Assembly: GCA_002389995.1 (NCBI GenBank)
Contig: DGRR01000032.1
Location: 1-8,278 of the forward strand
Reading direction: 5' to 3'
Origin: Ruminococcus sp. UBA4383
GTDB taxonomy: Bacteria > Bacillota > Clostridia > Oscillospirales > Ruminococcaceae
Length of the DNA stretch: 8,278 bases
Shown: positions 6,420 through 8,278 of the stretch, piece after piece
Layout of the letters: each line of letters opens with the position of its first letter
Position numbering within the stretch: position 1 is the first letter of the stretch
The notes under the pieces: generated by a model
Databases searched by the model: none
Told to the model about the DNA's origin: nothing
What the model saw: only the letters and a program-made list of their open reading frames with translations
Program-made: the position numbers and the translations under genes

Positions 6420-6923
6420 TTATATTGTAAAAATCATTTTCAGAATATTCCTGTCGTCAATTCGATTGTAACAAAATTTTTCGGCTGTCTGCACGTCAAT
6501 ATTTATACCCATTCCGCCACTGTCAAGTTCTTCAAATTCCTTGCCGCTGTCTGAAAAACGGACTATAAATTTATCATCAACAAGACTGAGGACGATTTCA
6601 ATTTCTTCCGCATCTGAATATTCCGCAATATTTACAAAGATTTCCTCACAGGCAAGCATTATTTTTATTTTGTTTTCACTTTTGAATATCATTTCCATAA
6701 CATTTTCTTTGAGTTCGTCAACCAAATCTGTATCACATGGGAATCTTAATATTCTGCGGTTCTGCTCATTGATGTTAAGTGAAAGGAGTGTGATATCATC
6801 AAACTGTTCTATATCTTTTTCAAAATTATGTATTTCCTCAGCAATTGAAAATGCATCGGAATTTTTTTCGCTTGCCTTTTCAAGAAGTCTGTCCGCTCCG
6901 AAAAATTTTCTTTTTTTTGTCAT
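6420..6923 (-). CDS. 3' fragment of SpoIIE phosphatase gene: PP2C tail plus anti-sigma ATPase domain
   Basis: A 167-residue frame whose ATG (6923) overlaps the TGA of the upstream phosphatase part as ATGA. Residues 1-50 are the end of a PP2C domain: KKRKFFGADRLLE is the segment that normally follows DGVTEA, and EQFDDITLLSL holds the last metal-binding aspartate. Residues 51-167 are an RsbW/SpoIIAB-like HATPase with the N-box helix (LACEEIFVNIAEY, 90-102), the G1-type DSGKEF (125-130) and GGMGI (136-140). The usual ATP-lid stretch between these (normally near FNPLE...AEER) is shortened by some 15-20 residues. In the family this domain binds ATP and phosphorylates or sequesters an anti-anti-sigma partner. 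It is best read as the 3' part of one gene broken by an internal deletion. ATGA overlap could allow coupled translation of this fragment, but only if the upstream frame is translated. No separate ribosome binding site is seen. Confidence 0.72.
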   Translation of the reverse strand: MTKKRKFFGADRLLEKASEKNSDAFSIAEEIHNFEKDIEQFDDITLLSLNINEQNRRILRFPCDTDLVDELKENVMEMIFKSENKIKIMLACEEIFVNIAEYSDAEEIEIVLSLVDDKFIVRFSDSGKEFEELDSGGMGINIDVQTAEKFCYNRIDDRNILKMIFTI

Positions 6924-8022
6924 AGCCAGAATAATGCTGCGGCAATACCTTTTCCCGAAACATCTCCGATAATTAAATATATACGGCTGCCTGACCTGAA
7001 ACAGTCATAAAAATCGCCTCCGACTTCCTTTGAGGATTTGGCATAGCCTTTTGCTGTGAATAATTTTTCATTTATTTCGGAACGTTCAGGAACTATACCT
7101 GACTGAATTTTTCTTGCCGTATCGAGTTCAGCGGCGGAACGTGCCTGTTCTTCTGTCATATTCCTGATATTTTCTATATATTTTGACATATCAAGAGACA
7201 TTTTCTCAAAAGAAACAGCAATTTCCTTGATTTCTCTGCTTGATTTTATTTCATCTGAACAGAAAAGCTTATCAGGGTCATATACACTCATTCTCTGCGA
7301 AATTTTTTCTATTGGTATGAATACTGATTTTGTAAGGTAAACAAGCAGAAGTACAAGAAGTGTCAGAATAATAATTGTCATGATTATCAGCCAGATAAGA
7401 CTGTTCATGCTTATTGAATCTCTTATGCTCGTGTTATCGAAATCAGCACATATCAGGGAGGTTATTTCTCCGTTATCGTTTTTAAACGGCTGAACCCATG
7501 TATATACTTCTCCGTATTGATTTGAGAAAATATAGCAGCAGTTTTCAAGTTCGCCCCTGAATACTTTCATTTCCTGCTCTGTGCATATATCATCAGAAAC
7601 CATTCCGAGATTTCTTTCAGCCTTTACTATTTTATCTTCCTCATCATCAGAGGCAACCGTAATGAAATATTTATATGTATATTCCCCCTTATCATTTTGA
7701 AAAGGTACAAAGATATACATATATTTAAGACCTGAAATTTCGCAGATATACTTCATATCTTCTCTTAATTCGTCATATTCGTCGTTCTGAGTTCCGTTAT
7801 TGAGAAATTCCTCTACTTTGTCGGCATCAAGATAAATGTTGCATAAATCAATTGCATTGTCAGTTATTTCCTGAGTATATGTTGTCACAAGTCTGTCATA
7901 CACCATATCCATGCATAAATAACCGAATATAACGGCTATAACTGCTGAAATCAGAAATATAAGGGCAATATGCTTTATTATCAGGTGTTTTTTCTTTCTT
8001 CTGTAAACTGTTCAAATTTCAT
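6920..8022 (-). pseudogene. SpoIIE-type PP2C phosphatase with extracellular sensor, frameshifted and truncated
   Basis: The 5' part of a membrane-bound phosphatase of the RsbU/SpoIIE type. The proper start is ATG 8022, with GAGGTG upstream and 13 bases after the preceding gene. It gives MKFEQFTEERKNT and a stop. One more A in the A-run (six T at 7988-7993 on plus) restores KKHLIIKHIALIFLISAV, a first membrane segment, joined in frame to the 330-residue frame from 7912. From ATG 7912: an extracellular sensor of Cache type (1-165), a second membrane segment (172-192), HAMP-like region and coiled linker (194-270), and the start of PP2C with AKSSKEVGGDFYD (291-303) and GDVSGKGIAAALF (316-328). 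It then ends at WL and TGA (6920). Some 100 residues with the DGVTEA motif are missing before the domain resumes out of frame at 6923. The family dephosphorylates an anti-anti-sigma factor in stress control. This copy cannot be an active phosphatase. Confidence 0.8.
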
Positions 8023-8035
8023 ATATTCACCTCAA

Positions 8036-8278
8036 TTAATCGTTAAAGAAATCAAGCGTATCAAGTGCTTCAATTGCATCTGAAAGATATCTGTCGTCCG
8101 TCAAAGGCCATTTATAGCCGAGACGATAGAGTATATTTGTTGTGAAACGGTTATCCGCTCCGAGTATTACCTGTCTGTTTTCATCTTCACTGTTATATGC
8201 CACAAGTCCGAGAACCATATCGGAAAGAGATTCATTTTTTGCCGCATCAGACAAAGCCTGCGAGAATTTCTCCGCACT
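8036..8278 (-). CDS. C-terminal end of an unrecognised protein, cut by window edge
   Basis: The last 80 codons of a minus-strand gene that is open to the right edge (first visible residues SAEKFSQALSDAAKN) and stops at 8036. The TTG at 8254 is internal, not a start. The piece is acidic and soluble-looking, with GLVAYNSEDENRQVILGADN (about 30-49) and LGYKWPLTDDRYLSDAIEALDTLDFF at the end. I do not recognise the family. It lies 13 bases upstream of the phosphatase start at 8022 with the ribosome binding site between them, so both are probably one operon, and a role in the same signalling pathway is possible (inference). No promoter is visible in the window. Confidence 0.75.
   Translation of the reverse strand, partial: SAEKFSQALSDAAKNESLSDMVLGLVAYNSEDENRQVILGADNRFTTNILYRLGYKWPLTDDRYLSDAIEALDTLDFFND

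Noticed and set aside
6541..6972. Plus-strand frame of 143 codons opposite the ATPase fragment
   Set aside because: It is serine- and isoleucine-rich, as expected of the complement of a real gene, and has no ribosome binding site or family resemblance.
1..8278. CRISPR array, tRNA, rRNA, insertion sequence or attachment site
   Set aside because: I saw no regularly spaced repeats, tRNA-like cloverleaf, transposase motifs or terminal inverted repeats on reading both strands. The damaged genes show deletions without an element left behind.

Overview
The window looks like the chromosome of a low-GC anaerobic Firmicute, probably a Ruminococcus-like member of the Oscillospiraceae. The reasons are AT-rich DNA with classical sigma-A promoters and strong Shine-Dalgarno sites, and a gene set typical of that group: TerD-family stress proteins, a LacI-like/AraC composite regulator, SpoIIE-type PP2C phosphatases with anti-sigma ATPase domains, and a DUF1810-PARG protein. 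This is inferred from family resemblance; no database search was made.

Left part, plus strand. The window opens inside a tandem TerD-domain gene (to 994). After 24 bases comes a 730-residue regulator that starts at TTG (1019-3211) and ends at a terminator hairpin. Positions 3287-3462 hold the minus-strand wreck of a SpoIIE-type phosphatase that has lost its catalytic middle. A near-consensus promoter at 3511-3539 then drives a flavodoxin-like gene (3625-4113), closed by a 17-bp-stem terminator.

Centre. Positions 4166-4353 hold no clear gene. They do carry a near-consensus minus-strand promoter whose -35 lies in a repeated dyad, and its predicted transcript would be only about 135 nt, ending at the flavodoxin terminator. 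Next come a 5'-truncated radical SAM gene (4354 to about 4968, minus) and an intact DUF1810-PARG fusion gene (5016-6251, minus). That gene has its own promoter with a palindrome in the spacer.

Right part, minus strand. An operon-like run enters from the right edge: the C-terminus of an unrecognised protein (8036-8278), then a membrane-anchored SpoIIE-type phosphatase/anti-sigma ATPase gene (8022-6420). This gene is damaged twice: a one-base loss in an A-run just after its start, and an internal deletion in the PP2C domain that leaves the two parts overlapping at ATGA.

The main theme is gene decay. Three damaged genes are visible, two of them phosphatases of one family with deletions in the same domain. 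The intact genes point to stress response (TerD), ADP-ribose turnover (PARG), redox (flavodoxin) and sugar-type sensing (the regulator). I see no clear new defence or biosynthetic system. The best leads are the DUF1810-PARG gene with its putative operator, the orphan promoter and short transcript, and the possibly phase-variable A-tract.
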